Source: CAVSUR01 sp963731285
GTDB lineage: Bacteria; Actinomycetota; Actinomycetes; Streptosporangiales; Streptosporangiaceae
Direction: 5' to 3'
Length of the DNA stretch: 64,000 nucleotides
Assembly (NCBI GenBank): GCA_963731285.1
Contig: CAVSUR010000006.1
Coordinates: 1-64,000, forward strand
The translations under genes were made by a program, and so were the position numbers. Shown here one piece after another: positions 43,634 to 53,531 of the stretch (position 1 is its first letter; each line of letters begins with the position of its first letter). A model generated the notes under the pieces. It worked only from the letters and a program-made list of their open reading frames with translations, had not been told where the DNA came from and ran no database searches.

Positions 43634-44110
43634 GCCGATAAGGAAGCGCTCACCTCGCCGACGTCGCTGTGCCAACGCTGTTGAAGGCGGCCCGACAGCA
43701 GCCGACGCCCTGAGCCAGCCACTCGCGGCGACACTGAAGGGCCCTGGATTGGCTCCCGGCCCAGCTTCGCCTCCACCTGCTGCCGACACGGCTGCCGAGG
43801 CGGCCGACGTAGCCGACACCCGGCGACGTAGGCGGAACCGAAGCCGAGGTCACCGACACTGAGCGCGGGCCGACTGCGCTGCAGGTCGTCGCTCGCGCGC
43901 ACGTACGTGATCAGCGTGCAGCGGGAGGATCCATGAGCCAGGACCGGGAATGGACACGGGCACGAGATTATGACGAACGAGAAAATTCACCGTGCAAATC
44001 ATGGCCATGTCACGGTTAGCGCTTATACAGTCTGACCATCATAGGTGGGGATGCCCGGCGGGGGACCGCTTTCCTGCTCACGGGGCATTTCCTCGACCCA
44101 GGGAGTGGGG
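43634..44110. other. No supported gene; promoter region of the beta-helix gene
   Basis: Nothing recognised up to about 43960. The AT-richer stretch 43970-44045 before the start is the likely promoter. Confidence 0.4.
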
Positions 44111-45208
44111 ATGCGCAGATTCGTTGCGGCAGCATGCGCGACAGGGCTGGGAGTCGCGCTCAGCGCGGCCTTCGCAGCATCAGCATCAGCATCAGCGTCG
44201 GCATCAACAACGATCGTGGTGGGGCCGGGTCAGTCCATCCAGGCCGCGGTCAACAGGGCCAGTCCCGGTGACACGGTGTTGATCAAGCCGGGGGTGTACC
44301 GCCAGAGCGTCCAGATCCGCACGGACGGGATTACCCTGCGCGGGTCCGGCGACTTCCCTGGTGGAACGGTTCTTCAGCCCCCGAAATCGGTCCCGAAGAC
44401 GCTGTGCAACGGTGCGTTCGGCCCGACGGGCGTGTGCATCCTGGCGAAGAAGGTCAACCCCAAGACCGGCGCGGTGATCACGCCCGTCAGCGATGACACG
44501 GTGACCGCCATGCTGGTCACTGGTTTTCCGGCTAACGGCGTGTTCGGCTACGGAACCGATGGCCTTCGCGTGACGAGGACCGTGGCGACCAATGACGGTG
44601 GCTACGGCATCTCCCGGTTCGTCTCCTCCAGAACCTTGTTCGCTGACGATACCGCGATCGGCAATGATGAGGCCGGGTTCTACGTCGGGGACTCGCCGCA
44701 GGCCGACACGGTGGTGCGCGACGACCGGGCCTTCGGCAACCAGTTCGGGATCTTCATACGGCACGCCCGGCACGTCCTTGTCATCGACAACCGCGTCAGC
44801 CGGAACTGCCAGGGCATCCTGGTTCTCGACGACGGGCAGCAAGGAGGCGCGGGAAACGCCACCATCCTCAGCAACAGTGTCTTCAAGAACAACATGTTCT
44901 GCCCGAAGAGCGAGGATACGCCGGTGAGCACCCAGGGCGGCGGCATCCTGCTGCTGGGCGCGACCCGCACGCTGGTGGCCCGCAACAGTGTGGAAGGTAA
45001 CGCTGGCAAGCAGTTCAATTCCGGCGGCATTGTCGTGCTGAGCGCCCATGCGGTGTCCGGGGGGAGCAACCCCAACTTCGACACGATCGTCGGCAACACC
45101 GCCTTCCGCGACCGCCCCGCAGATCTCGTCTGGGACGGCACCGGAACCGGCGTGCGGTTCAGGGCTAACCATTGCAGGACCTCGGCCCCGTCAGGACTCT
45201 GTCACTGA
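44111..45208 (+). CDS. Secreted right-handed parallel beta-helix protein
   Basis: 365 residues. Signal peptide RFVAAACATGLGVALSAAFA with cleavage in the following Ala/Ser repeat. The mature protein starts TIVVGPGQSIQAAVNRASPG, the usual entry of pectate-lyase-like beta-helices, then regular rungs: FGYGTDGLRVTRTVATNDGG, RTLFADDTAIGNDEAGFYVG, FGIFIRHARHVLVIDNRVSR, GILLLGATRTLVARNSVEGN. No clear catalytic triad, so substrate (polysaccharide or structural) is open. ATG at 44111 after gggagtgggg. Strong terminator follows; single gene. Confidence 0.88.
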   Translation: MRRFVAAACATGLGVALSAAFAASASASASASTTIVVGPGQSIQAAVNRASPGDTVLIKPGVYRQSVQIRTDGITLRGSGDFPGGTVLQPPKSVPKTLCNGAFGPTGVCILAKKVNPKTGAVITPVSDDTVTAMLVTGFPANGVFGYGTDGLRVTRTVATNDGGYGISRFVSSRTLFADDTAIGNDEAGFYVGDSPQADTVVRDDRAFGNQFGIFIRHARHVLVIDNRVSRNCQGILVLDDGQQGGAGNATILSNSVFKNNMFCPKSEDTPVSTQGGGILLLGATRTLVARNSVEGNAGKQFNSGGIVVLSAHAVSGGSNPNFDTIVGNTAFRDRPADLVWDGTGTGVRFRANHCRTSAPSGLCH

Positions 45209-45216
45209 CACCAGTC

Positions 45217-45263
45217 GCCACGTCAGCGCCGGGTGCCGTCACGGTATCGGGCGCTGACGTGGC
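45217..45263 (+). terminator. 14-bp perfect hairpin after the beta-helix gene
   Basis: gccacgtcagcgcc (45217-45230) pairs with ggcgctgacgtggc (45250-45263), loop 19 nt, followed by ttt. It begins 9 bases after the stop codon. Confidence 0.75.
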
Positions 45264-45398
45264 TTTGACCCGAGAGCTCCCGGCAGGCCTGCACGCACGG
45301 ACTATCCCCCAGCCGAAGCGCGAGCAGGCCTGTGTCCTGGCTTGTGGTCGATCGCCGGCATGCCGGGTCATGTTCTCCAGGCCGACGGCGTAGGCGAA

Positions 45399-45424
45399 GG
45401 CCTCGCCGTCGGCGAGGCCCTTTT
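45399..45424 (+). terminator. Classical intrinsic terminator without an adjacent intact gene
   Basis: ggcctcgcc (45399-45407), loop gtc, ggcgaggcc (45411-45419), then ctttt. A textbook terminator 190 bp beyond the beta-helix stop; it may have served a gene now lost. Confidence 0.7.
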
Positions 45425-45722
45425 ACCGGCTCACCGGCGCCGCGTACGAGCGCCGCTCGCTCGCCAGCGCCGAGCACCGCATTGCCGTCACCATCTTGCC
45501 GGTCCTGGGCGCGGCCGTCGTCAACGTGTCGGTGTACCGGGGGCGCACTACCCAGACGTCTTCGAACACACGTTCCGCGGCGCCGATTCAGGAATGAACA
45601 GCGGCTAGCTCATGGACAGGGCAGAAACCGGCCAGGCACGAGGTTCCTGGTCACTGGCTCGACTGTTAGATTCATCCGCGGCGGCCACGGGCTCAGCTGA
45701 GAATTTCCGGAGGGGGTTAAGT
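45425..45722. other. Degraded coding-like region
   Basis: A plus-strand stretch after 45425 reads RLTGAAYERRSLASAEHRIA in one frame and PDVFEHTFRGADSG in another. It looks like a decayed gene but could not be assigned. Confidence 0.3.
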
Positions 45723-45921
45723 ATGGCGACATCCCCGCCGGGATCAGACGAGCTGGGGCCGGTCGATTTCCTCGCGATCGGGTTTCCGAGCGGTCGGAGA
45801 GAACCGGTGGGTTCTCGGCCAGGTGGACGCCTGGCGGCGCGACGGCGGGCGGCTGATCGCCGATGGCGGATTGTCCGCCGCCGACATTGTCGCTGCCCTT
45901 GATGCGACCGAGCCCCCCTGA
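45723..45921 (+). pseudogene. DUF6325-type gene remnant with internal deletion
   Basis: Starts MATSPPGSDELGPVDFLAIG after a ggaggggg site, the conserved beginning of DUF6325 proteins. After about 25 codons it continues in another frame with WVLGQVDAWRRDGGRLIADG and GLSAADIVAALDA, the usual end. The middle (about half of a 130-150 residue protein) is missing. Confidence 0.55.
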
Positions 45922-45955
45922 CCCCAGCGACGAAGCCAACGACGAGGAGGTCACC

Positions 45956-46280
45956 GTGGGACTATTGAAGACCGCCGCTACCGTCGCGGTCGCCAGCTCC
46001 GTGCACGGCCGGGTTCAGCACAGGCAGCAAGCCCGGTGGGCTGCGCAGGACTAGGGCCCGGCGGGCGTGCCCGCCCCGGCACCGCCAGCGCAGTACCCGG
46101 CCCCGGCACAGCCGCAGCAGGCCTATGCCGACCCCGGGCCGCGGCCGCAGACACCAGCCCCCCCGGGCGCAGCCAGCCGACATGAATGACCGGATCGCCC
46201 AGCTGAAACAGCTCGGCGAGCTACTGTCGGCAGGCGTGCTGACCCAGGCCGAGTTCGGGCAGCAGAAACCCGCATCCTGA
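45956..46280 (+). pseudogene. SHOCT-domain protein, interrupted
   Basis: GTG at 45956 after gaggagg: VGLLKTAATVAVASSVHGRV, QHRQQARWAAQD, then a stop at 46052-46054. A Pro/Ala/Gln linker and the SHOCT helices (MNDRIAQLKQLGELLSAGVL, TQAEFGQQK) continue in other frames to 46280. DUF6325 and SHOCT genes are usual neighbours in actinomycetes, so this was an intact pair that has decayed together. Confidence 0.6.
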
Positions 46281-46547
46281 ACGGCTGACCTGACGGCTGC
46301 TGCAGCCGAAGGCGTCCGGATGCTGCTGGCGGCTGCTGTTCTTCCCGACTATAGGTACTGTCGGCCCGGCCGGTGTCATGCGCGATCCTTCTTAGCGCGT
46401 GGCAAGAAGCAATCGACTCCGAGGCACCCGCACCTGATTCATGGCCAGTGCTGCCGCATTCAGAACCTGCTGGTGCTGCCGCGTTCAGAACCTGCCGGCC
46501 CGGATGTCGGCCGACCAGCTCAACCGGATCTACACACGGAGGACCGC

Positions 46548-47000
46548 GTGAGTCCCTACCGACACGTTCCGCACCCGCACATTTTGCACCGGAAGGAGGC
46601 GGGCCCGGTCAAGGTAGCCGACCAGTTCCCACGAACCAGCCCGGTCACCCGTTTCAACACCGCCTTCGCCCTGAAGATCACAGCAGGCGTCGGCTCCATG
46701 TGGTGCGCGTACATCTTCGCCGCAATCGCGCTGTTCGGGCTGCCGTCCGCCGTCCGCAACGGCACCGGCGGCATCGTTCAGTGGATCGCGCAGACCTTCC
46801 TTCAGCTGGTGCTGCTGTCGATCATCATCGTGGGCCAGAAAGTCCAGGCCGCGGCGTCAGACCAGCGGGCAGAGAACACCTACCAGGACGCCGAGGCGGT
46901 CCTGCACGAAGCCCTCCAGATCCAGGACCATCTGCTCACCCAGGACCGGGCGCTCGAAAGTCTCATCACCACGCTGGGCTCCCCGCCGTCACGGACATAA
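46548..47000 (+). CDS. DUF1003-like two-helix membrane protein
   Basis: About 150 residues from a GTG at 46548 with cggagga upstream. FNTAFALKITAGVGSMWCAY starts the first membrane helix; IVQWIAQTFLQLVLLSIIIV is the second. The C-terminal part is a helix with ASDQRAENTYQDAEAVLHEA that looks like a coiled coil. The layout resembles DUF1003 proteins; function unknown. The frame extends upstream to 46320 without gene-like character. Confidence 0.72.
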   Translation: MSPYRHVPHPHILHRKEAGPVKVADQFPRTSPVTRFNTAFALKITAGVGSMWCAYIFAAIALFGLPSAVRNGTGGIVQWIAQTFLQLVLLSIIIVGQKVQAAASDQRAENTYQDAEAVLHEALQIQDHLLTQDRALESLITTLGSPPSRT

Positions 47001-47223
47001 CGAACCCCCGGCGCACTCGAAGCGGTCCAGAGCGGGAGAGCGCGAAGGAGGCGATCCACCCGCCGTTGCTCACGCCCGTCAGTGCCGCCCGCGACCACGG
47101 CACCCCGGCCGCGTCGCCGGTCCGCCATGCGCGGGCTAGCTGCGGCACGAACTGCGGCACCGCGGACACCGCGGCCGCGACCGGCAGCGGAGGTGGCCGA
47201 GGGATGCCGTGTGGTCGCTGCGA

Positions 47224-49975
47224 TCAGGAGGTGCCGTAGAGGATCGCGGCGAGCCCGCCGCAGATCAGGCTGACGGCTGCCACTGCGACAGCGGATAGCC
47301 CCTCGCTGGACTCGATGGCCGCGGAACTGAGGCCCCAGGTGCCGACGGTGGACAGGTTGCCCAGGATCGCGATGCCGTAATCGGCCGGGGACTTGTCGTC
47401 GGCCGCTGCCAGCGCCATGATGCCGAAGACCATGGTCATCGTGCCGAACTGGGAGGTCAGCGCGAGGGTATCGATGTTCGCTGCTGCCAGGGCCGGACCG
47501 CTCTCGTACCCCACGGCGGAGAGAATGCCGGGGGCGTAGCCGCACAGCCACGACAGGAAATTCATCAGTTCGGGCTCTGTCGAGTACGCATTCCCGACTC
47601 GAACGGGACACCGCTGGCGGGGTAGGTGAGGTTTCCGATGACGCACGGGGCGATGATGTCGACGAAGGTGAAGAAGGCGGGCGGCCCGTCGCCGTCCGGA
47701 TCGATGGACAGCGCGGCGGAGATCGCGTCCATGAATGCCCAGAATCCCATCGCCGCGGCGGCGGTGTACTTCAGGTCGCTTGCCAGGTCGGCGGCCGCGC
47801 CGGGCGCGGTCACGTGAGTGCCGTGGTCACTTTCCGGCCGGTGCTGGCTTTGGCTGAGCCCGGACTTGAACGGCACGGCGGCCGAACCGTGTTCGAGCTT
47901 GTAGGCCAAGGTGGTCGGGAACGCGATGAGCAGCGTGATGATCTGCTTCATCGTCAGCTTGCTCATACCGGACGGGAGCAGCGGGCCGATGAGCGGCAGG
48001 TCGCCCGCCGGGGCGGCCAGGATGGTGGCATCAAGCGCCTGCACGACGGTCCGAAGCAGTTGCAGCACCGCCTCGGCCACGTCCTTGGCCATGGCCAGGA
48101 GCGCGTCCACGACCGCCGTCAGTCCGTCGATGAGCGCCGGGACAGCGGCGGCCTCGATATTGTGCGGGTTGCCGGCAACTCCCGTCAGCAGGTCGCTCCA
48201 GAACTTGGTCACGGCGCCCTCAAAGCCGCTAACGGTGTTGCCAAACTGGCTTGTCAGCGTGACCAGCGCCTCGTCGAACCCGGGGACCGCGGGCGGCGGC
48301 CCCAGACTGCCGAGTTCGTGCTGGATCTTTTCGAGCAGCCAGCTGGAGTGGGCGTCGGGACCGGCGGGGCTGGCCGCCGCGCCGAGCCTGCGGGCGGACA
48401 GGGACAGCCGCTCGGGCTGATGGGCCTGCTGGGCTAGGTCGGACAGCGTCTTACCGGCGAGCTCGGCCTTCGCTGCGGCCAGCTTGGCGTCGATGCTGGC
48501 CTGCTGACGTGCGAGCCAGGTGCCCGCATCTGCTTTCCCTCGTCCGATCCAGCTAGTCAGCTGCGAGAATGCGGCGGTTAGCCATTCGTCGTACTTGGCG
48601 GCCACGAAAACAGTGTCGGTGAGCAGGCTGAGGATCTCGGCTTTAAGCCAGTCCAGGAAGTCCCCGATCTTGGCGCCAATGAGGTTCACTACCGAGTGGA
48701 TCGCGTTCGCGGCGTCGTCCAGGCCGGTGATCGTGAACTTCAGCGCGGTCCCGGCGAGCGCTTCGAGGTCGGTGGTGATGTTGACCACCCAGCTCTTGGC
48801 GTCGTCGGCCAGCTTTGCCGTCACCTGCTCGACTTTGGCGGCAGCGGTCTTGAGGGCGTGCATGACGTCGTGGAAGATGTCGTCGAGGGACAGGGTGAGG
48901 CTGAGGCTGGCCGCCCGGGCCGGTCCCCTGGTTGCTGGCTAGGTCCTCCGATGATCACCTGAGTGGGTAGCCGCGCATCCCCTGGCTGCGCGGCGGGAGT
49001 CGCGGCCGTGGCGCAGCTTTTTATGGCGGCGGCCGCGGTAGAGGCCAGGCCGGTGGTGTCTCCCTGCAGCGCGGGAGCGATCGGCTGGGGTGGCGTGCCA
49101 GAAGTCTGGGCACTGCTGAGCACCTTATCGGTCAGCGGGGGCAGGTAGTTCAGTGTCCGGGATGCCGGTCAGGTACTTCGTTGACCGCGGTGCTGGGGCT
49201 GATCGTGACCGGGGCTGGCAGCCCGGTTCCGGAGACGGTCAGCGCCGGGGCCGACACCCCGCTCGCCGGGACGCTGATGGTCACCCGGCCGGTCTTATCG
49301 GTGGCCAGCGGCACGGGCGTCGATGGGCCCAGCGTTGCGGTGGCTATTGACCAGGACGATGGTCGGACTGGCGCAGCTAACCTGCAGGCTCTCCCCGGTC
49401 ACCGGCCGGCCCGATGCGTCGGTCAGGGTCAGCTGCACCCGGTAGCTGGTCACCTGCAACGGCTCGGTGGCCGGCAGATGGATCTGGCTGTCCAGCCATG
49501 CCCCGCTCGCCGGATCCTTGAGCAGGGACAGCAGGCTGCCGTCCGTGCCCATTGCGATCAGCCCGGTACCGGTGGCACGGGATTCCGGAGCTGCCACTTG
49601 CGCTATCCCCGGCTGCAGCGGCACCGCCGGGGCGAACACCGGGGTGGCCGAATCAGCGGCGGAGTCGCCGGTCGCGACTTGCCGGATCACGTCATCGTTG
49701 CTGCCAGTTGTCACCGGGGCAATCGCCCACGTGCCGTAATTCTGGGCCGGGTCGTGATACAGGTTACTCAGGACGCCGTCCTGGACGAGCATCGCCGCGG
49801 CGGCAAAGTCACCGGTCTGCGGATAGCCGATAATCTGGTCCGTCGCCGGGTCGAGGCTGGCGGGCTGGATCAGGAAATGATCCTCGCTGAGCAAGCAGTC
49901 ATCCGCCAGCGCGTACGGCTGCTGGTACGCCACAGTACCGCCGCCGCTCCCCCCGGTAGAACGTCCCACCACCAT
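47224..49975 (-). pseudogene. Large multidomain protein of unknown function, several frameshifts
   Basis: Reading across frames gives a protein of about 900 residues from an ATG at 49975 (ttgaggtgg upstream). N-terminal part: ALADDCLLSEDHFLIQPASL and NYGTWAIAPV, possibly beta-propeller-like. Next an Ig-like domain: VTSYRVQLTLTDASGRPVTG...LATDKTGRVTISVPASG. Then a long helical part: SLTLSLDDIFHDVMHALKTA, KSWVVNITTDLEALAGTALK, IGAKIGDFLDWLKAEILSLL. The C-terminus is hydrophobic (LAAANIDTLALTSQFGTMTM, VAVAAVSLICGGLAAILYG). No signal peptide. Frame changes near 49330, 49170, 48900 and 47590. The order resembles large unclassified bacterial and fungal proteins I cannot name. The 432-residue central frame (47565-48863) is undamaged. 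Confidence 0.55.
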
Positions 49976-50265
49976 TTCGCACACCACCTCAAGTACGATC
50001 CAGGACTGCCCGCAAACATTGCCACGCCAATGGTCACACCGCTCGCGGCCATGCGGTAGCCGCCAGCCCGCGAGCGAGCGTCCTGCAACACGCCGAAGTA
50101 TGTCCTCACTCACCGGCCGACGAGGGTGACGTCTGGAACAGCACCGGAGTCTTCGGCGAGGATGCCGCGCCGCCCGCCAGCACAACGAGCGGGCTCGCGG
50201 AGCTTGCGCCGGGCGCAGCTGGCAGCCGCTAGCGGCGCTGGAGGCGGGTCATAGGGTGGCTCACC

Positions 50266-50859
50266 ATGAGACAGTCCCTAGGCCGCTCGCCGGCCGGGCG
50301 CGGATGCCAGGTAATCGAGCTGCAGCTCATGCGGGCTGAGGACATGTTCGAGATGCCCCAGACGGATCTGTTCTCGGAGTACCGCAATTTTCTCACTGGG
50401 GTCGATTTTTGCCTCAGCGAGCTGCGCGGCCGCCGGTCCAGGCGGCCGGTCCGGCTGGAGATCCGCCTGCCACCCGGGCAGATCGACGATGAGGTGGCCG
50501 AACGGCTGGCCAGAACCCTGCGCCGGTACTGCGACCACCGGATCCGCTACAACCGGCGGGAGATCCGCGCCCAGCGGTTCGCGGGCGTCAGCGACTTGCG
50601 GATCGGCGTGCCCGTGTCCGCTTTGGGACTGGTGCTGACGGCAATAGCAACCACGATACGGCCCGTGGGCGGCGCCGCTAATCTCGTTACCGACCATATC
50701 GGCTGGGTGCTGGCATGGATCGGGCTGTGGTTCCCTCTGGACCAGTTCTTGTTCAACCCGCTAGCCTACGGCATCGAGAACCGGGTGCTACGCGTCCTCT
50801 CTGACGCTGCGGTCGTCGTGGCCCCCCACCGGCCCGGCACTGGCACGAAGGGCTGGTAA
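50266..50859 (+). CDS. Membrane protein of unknown function
   Basis: 197 residues. The N-terminal half is soluble and charged (FSEYRNFLTGVDFCLSELRG, RLEIRLPPGQIDDEVAERLA, RRYCDHRIRYNRREIRAQR). The C-terminal half has two membrane helices (VSALGLVLTAIATTIRPVGG and IGWVLAWIGLWFPLDQFLFN). No family recognised. It begins about 290 bp from the start of the divergent large gene, possibly sharing its promoter region. The ATG at 50266 is the first in frame. Confidence 0.68.
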   Translation: MRQSLGRSPAGRGCQVIELQLMRAEDMFEMPQTDLFSEYRNFLTGVDFCLSELRGRRSRRPVRLEIRLPPGQIDDEVAERLARTLRRYCDHRIRYNRREIRAQRFAGVSDLRIGVPVSALGLVLTAIATTIRPVGGAANLVTDHIGWVLAWIGLWFPLDQFLFNPLAYGIENRVLRVLSDAAVVVAPHRPGTGTKGW

Positions 50860-51013
50860 ATGTGAGAAGTACCGGCCTGGCGTTGCTCTTGCCGCCGCCG
50901 GGGCGGGCGCCGCCTCGCGCGCAGCTCGGAGCTTGCCCTGCTTGCGGCCGATCAGTGCGGCCAGGCGAGCGCGCAAGTCACCGGTTGGGCGTCAGTCTCC
51001 CGGGTCCGGCCGC

Positions 51014-51345
51014 CGATTGAGTCACGTGAGCAGGCCGGAAAGCTGTGCGCGCTCGGCGGGAGTCAGAGGGGCCAGGAAGCGGCGTTGCTGTTCGTCCAGG
51101 ATCTGTATGGCCGCGACCTTGGCGGCGCGGCCGGAGTCGGCTCGGTTGAACGAGGAAGGCGCGCCGGTCGCGGGGATGGCGCTGGCGTGCCACGTACCCC
51201 CTGTCTTCTAGGTCGTCCAGGAGGGTCACCATGGTGGTCCGGTCGATCCGAAGGGCCTCTGCCAGGGCCTTCTGGGTCATGGGCTCCAGCTCGGTAACCA
51301 TGGTCAAGATACCGACCTGGCGGGCGCTGAGTGATGTGTAGGGCG
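51014..51345 (-). pseudogene. MarR-family regulator, truncated and frameshifted
   Basis: The winged helix is clear: LSARQVGILTMVTELEPMTQ, KALAEALRIDRTTMVTLLDD, LEDRGYVARQRHPRDRRAFL. After about 51165 the frame changes and the C-terminal dimerisation helix appears in another frame (ILDEQQRRFLAPLTPAERAQ). The first helix expected before LSARQ is missing. Probably non-functional, unless the damage is assembly error. Confidence 0.7.
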
Positions 51346-51424
51346 TGGGGCTTGGGGTAGGGGAGGGCCGGAAGTGCTCTGATGGGCACCCCGACCCTCA
51401 TCGGACGACATCGGGATGGGCGCC

Positions 51425-51742
51425 ATGGCCAATGATGCAGCGAACAGTCAGCCGATCCAGACATGGCCGCAGCTGAGGTCCGGGCCGCTGATCACCGGCG
51501 GAGTCCTGATCGGGATCGGCGCCATGGTCGCGCTCGCGGGCATGGCCATCGCCGGCACGCATGTTGCGTCCTCGACCCGGAACTGGATCAGACAGCTGGA
51601 GACACCACCCAGCCAGCTCGCGAAGCTCAAGTGGGAACAGGCAAAAACCGCGGCGGCTTCCGGCGCGAGCACCTGGCGAGAGCACCCGAACGCCCAGGCA
51701 CGCCTGGTTCGCCGTTCATCGGCTCCCACCCCTTACAGCTGA
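51425..51742 (+). CDS. Small single-pass membrane protein
   Basis: 105 residues: a short N-terminal tail, one membrane helix (LITGGVLIGIGAMVALAGMA), and a basic/helical tail (TRNWIRQLETPPSQLAKLKW). Divergent from the MarR remnant. ATG at 51425 with ggatggg upstream; the ATG at 51416 is an alternative. Unknown function. Confidence 0.65.
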   Translation: MANDAANSQPIQTWPQLRSGPLITGGVLIGIGAMVALAGMAIAGTHVASSTRNWIRQLETPPSQLAKLKWEQAKTAAASGASTWREHPNAQARLVRRSSAPTPYS

Positions 51743-52088
51743 TCTTCCGCCGCCCGTTCGGCGCTAGTCGGGAAGACGGTACGCCGTTACCGGTGGCTGG
51801 TCGGCGAACGTTTCATCACCAGGGCCGACCACGACCCGGGCCGCTTTGTCGTAGCCGCCCGCCGCCTCGCGCCCGGATGCGCCGTCGAGGTAATCAGGCC
51901 CAGCCAGCCCCTCACGCTGGGAGCCAAGACAAGACGAACGGCCGCCGCGCCCGGTCCGCCCGCCTGACGCGGTCCCCGCGGTGAGGACCTCGCTGATGCC
52001 AGCGGCCCGGGCAGCTCGCGTCCCGTAGGCTCGTCCCGCGGACCGGCCGGCCGCTGCCGCGCGGCGCTCGCGCGAGGGGAAGGGACCC
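51743..52088. other. Unassigned; possible decayed small gene
   Basis: One plus-strand frame (to 51967) reads YRWLVGERFITRADHDPGRF then VVAARRLAPGCAVEVIRPSQ, which is protein-like but has no clear start. Upstream part of the VOC gene lies here. Confidence 0.3.
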
Positions 52089-52466
52089 ATGTCGGACTCG
52101 ATCAAGCTCATCTCGGTGGCGCTGGACTGCCCGGACGCGGGGAAGCTGGCTGCCTTCTATGCCGATATCACCGGCGGGACGGTGACCTACCGCGATGAGC
52201 GGTGGGCCACCATCAAGGGACCGGGCGGGCGGCTCGACTTCCAGACGTCCGCCGGCGACCTTCCGCCGGCCTGGCCCGACGCGGCCTCCTCGATGCAGAT
52301 GCACCTGGACTTCCTGGTCGAGGACATCGATGCGGCCGAGGCCCGGGTGCTGGCGGCCGGCGGAGCCAGGCACGACTGCCAGCCCGGCGGTCATTTCCGC
52401 GTCTACACCGACCCCGCAGGCCACCCGTTCTGCCTGTGCACCGAGGACGAGCCAGGGCAGGCCTGA
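52089..52466 (+). CDS. VOC-family (glyoxalase/bleomycin-resistance-like) protein
   Basis: 125 residues with the paired beta-alpha-beta-beta-beta modules: SIKLISVALDCPDAGKLAAF, TYRDERWATIKGPGGRLDFQ, MHLDFLVEDIDAAEARVLAA, and GHFRVYTDPAGHPFCLC. Histidine in the MHLDF strand and the Asp/Glu at the end fit the metal or ligand site. ATG at 52089 with aggggaaggg upstream. Substrate unknown. Frame intact. Confidence 0.9.
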   Translation: MSDSIKLISVALDCPDAGKLAAFYADITGGTVTYRDERWATIKGPGGRLDFQTSAGDLPPAWPDAASSMQMHLDFLVEDIDAAEARVLAAGGARHDCQPGGHFRVYTDPAGHPFCLCTEDEPGQA

Positions 52467-52615
52467 CCAGCCGCCCGGGCGCTGTCGCAAACTGAGACCA
52501 TCTGCCCGGTGCGGGTCGCCGAGCGTATGGGGTAAGCCGGGGTCGCGTCTGTGCCCGAAACGTGGTCAGCCTGCCGGTACGGCACGCGGTCAGTCGACTC
52601 CGGGAGACGCCGAAC

Positions 52616-52810
52616 ATGAGCAACGCGGCACCGAGCAGCGATTCGGGCCAGGTTTACCGTCTCATCCACCGGAGCCGGAACAGGATCCTGCCGGACCGCC
52701 GGAAGGCCGGGCTAGGCGAGCTGTTCAGCCAGAACCGGTCGAACAACAAGGCCAAGCACCTCACCGGAGCGCTGCTCGTCTCCGGTGACTGGTCGATCTC
52801 GGCCGCATTG
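52616..52810 (+). pseudogene. BLUF photoreceptor domain, truncated
   Basis: From an ATG at 52616: VYRLIHRSRNRILPDRRKAG, LGELFSQNRSNNKAKHLTGA, LLVSGDW. This is the first half of a BLUF domain, with the usual tyrosine, the asparagine region and the LTGALLxxxxxF-like block. After GDW the sequence becomes unrelated, so the second half with the flavin-contacting C-terminal strand is absent. The frame runs on to 52936 by chance. Confidence 0.6.
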
Positions 52811-52943
52811 GTGAAATCGCACCCGATATCGATCTGCCGTCTGGTCACGCTTCTATCGTGCGGGACCGATGTTTCTGTCCCGTTACGCCGCGCCGTCCGG
52901 CATGACCCCGGTTCGCCCGGCTGGCTGGCCGGGTAGCCAGCCA

Positions 52944-53408
52944 CTACCGGCGGTGCCAGCTGGAGTCGTAGACGATCGAGGTGTCGTACGGCGCGGTGGG
53001 CCCGCCCGCGTACTGAACGGCCACCACGTTCTTCATGTCTGGCAGCTTCCTGGTCCCGTCCAGGGTGGCGATCCACAGGCCGTGGTTCAAGCCCGCGCAC
53101 GCGGCCTGCACGGCCGGCAAGGTGGAGCGGTTGCAGTAGATGACCGCGCGCTCGCCGGCCCGGTCCCGTGCCTTGATGAAGCCGGGAGCGTCCGACACCG
53201 AGGCCCCGCCCGTTTCCACGTCCAGCACCCCGGCGGCCCGGTGGTCGCCCGGCGGGATCACGCTGATGTGCACCCTGGCCGCATGCTTGAACCTCTCCCA
53301 CGCCGCGGCAGGCCAAGCGTAGAGGCCATCGACGTACCCGGCCACCATCTGAGCGTCCCTAGGTATGTTCTCCCAGGTGACAGCGTCGTACATGGTCCGA
53401 TCGCTCAT
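52944..53408 (-). CDS. GH25/DUF1906-like hydrolase-fold protein, possible phage-related
   Basis: 154 residues. RTMYDAVTWENIPRDAQMVA, GYVDGLYAWPAAAWERFKHA, VLDVETGGASVSDAPGFIKA, RAVIYCNRSTLPAVQAACAG and VAVQYAGGPTAPYDTSIVYD follow the beta-strand order of the glycoside-hydrolase-25-like barrel, with the acidic pair DVE and the final Asp region. No signal peptide. Proteins like this occur in actinobacterial genomes and phages; the enzyme activity is not certain. The ATG at 53408 follows gggagg. Confidence 0.75.
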   Translation of the reverse strand: MSDRTMYDAVTWENIPRDAQMVAGYVDGLYAWPAAAWERFKHAARVHISVIPPGDHRAAGVLDVETGGASVSDAPGFIKARDRAGERAVIYCNRSTLPAVQAACAGLNHGLWIATLDGTRKLPDMKNVVAVQYAGGPTAPYDTSIVYDSSWHRR

Positions 53409-53531
53409 GCATCCCTCCCAGCTCGGCCTGCGGTTGCCGCGCTCCCCGCGAACGGGCCACGATATTAGCCAAACCGGGTAGCCGTCGCGGGAAGTCGGCG
53501 GGAGCACCGTGCGCCGATAGAATCGCGTGCT

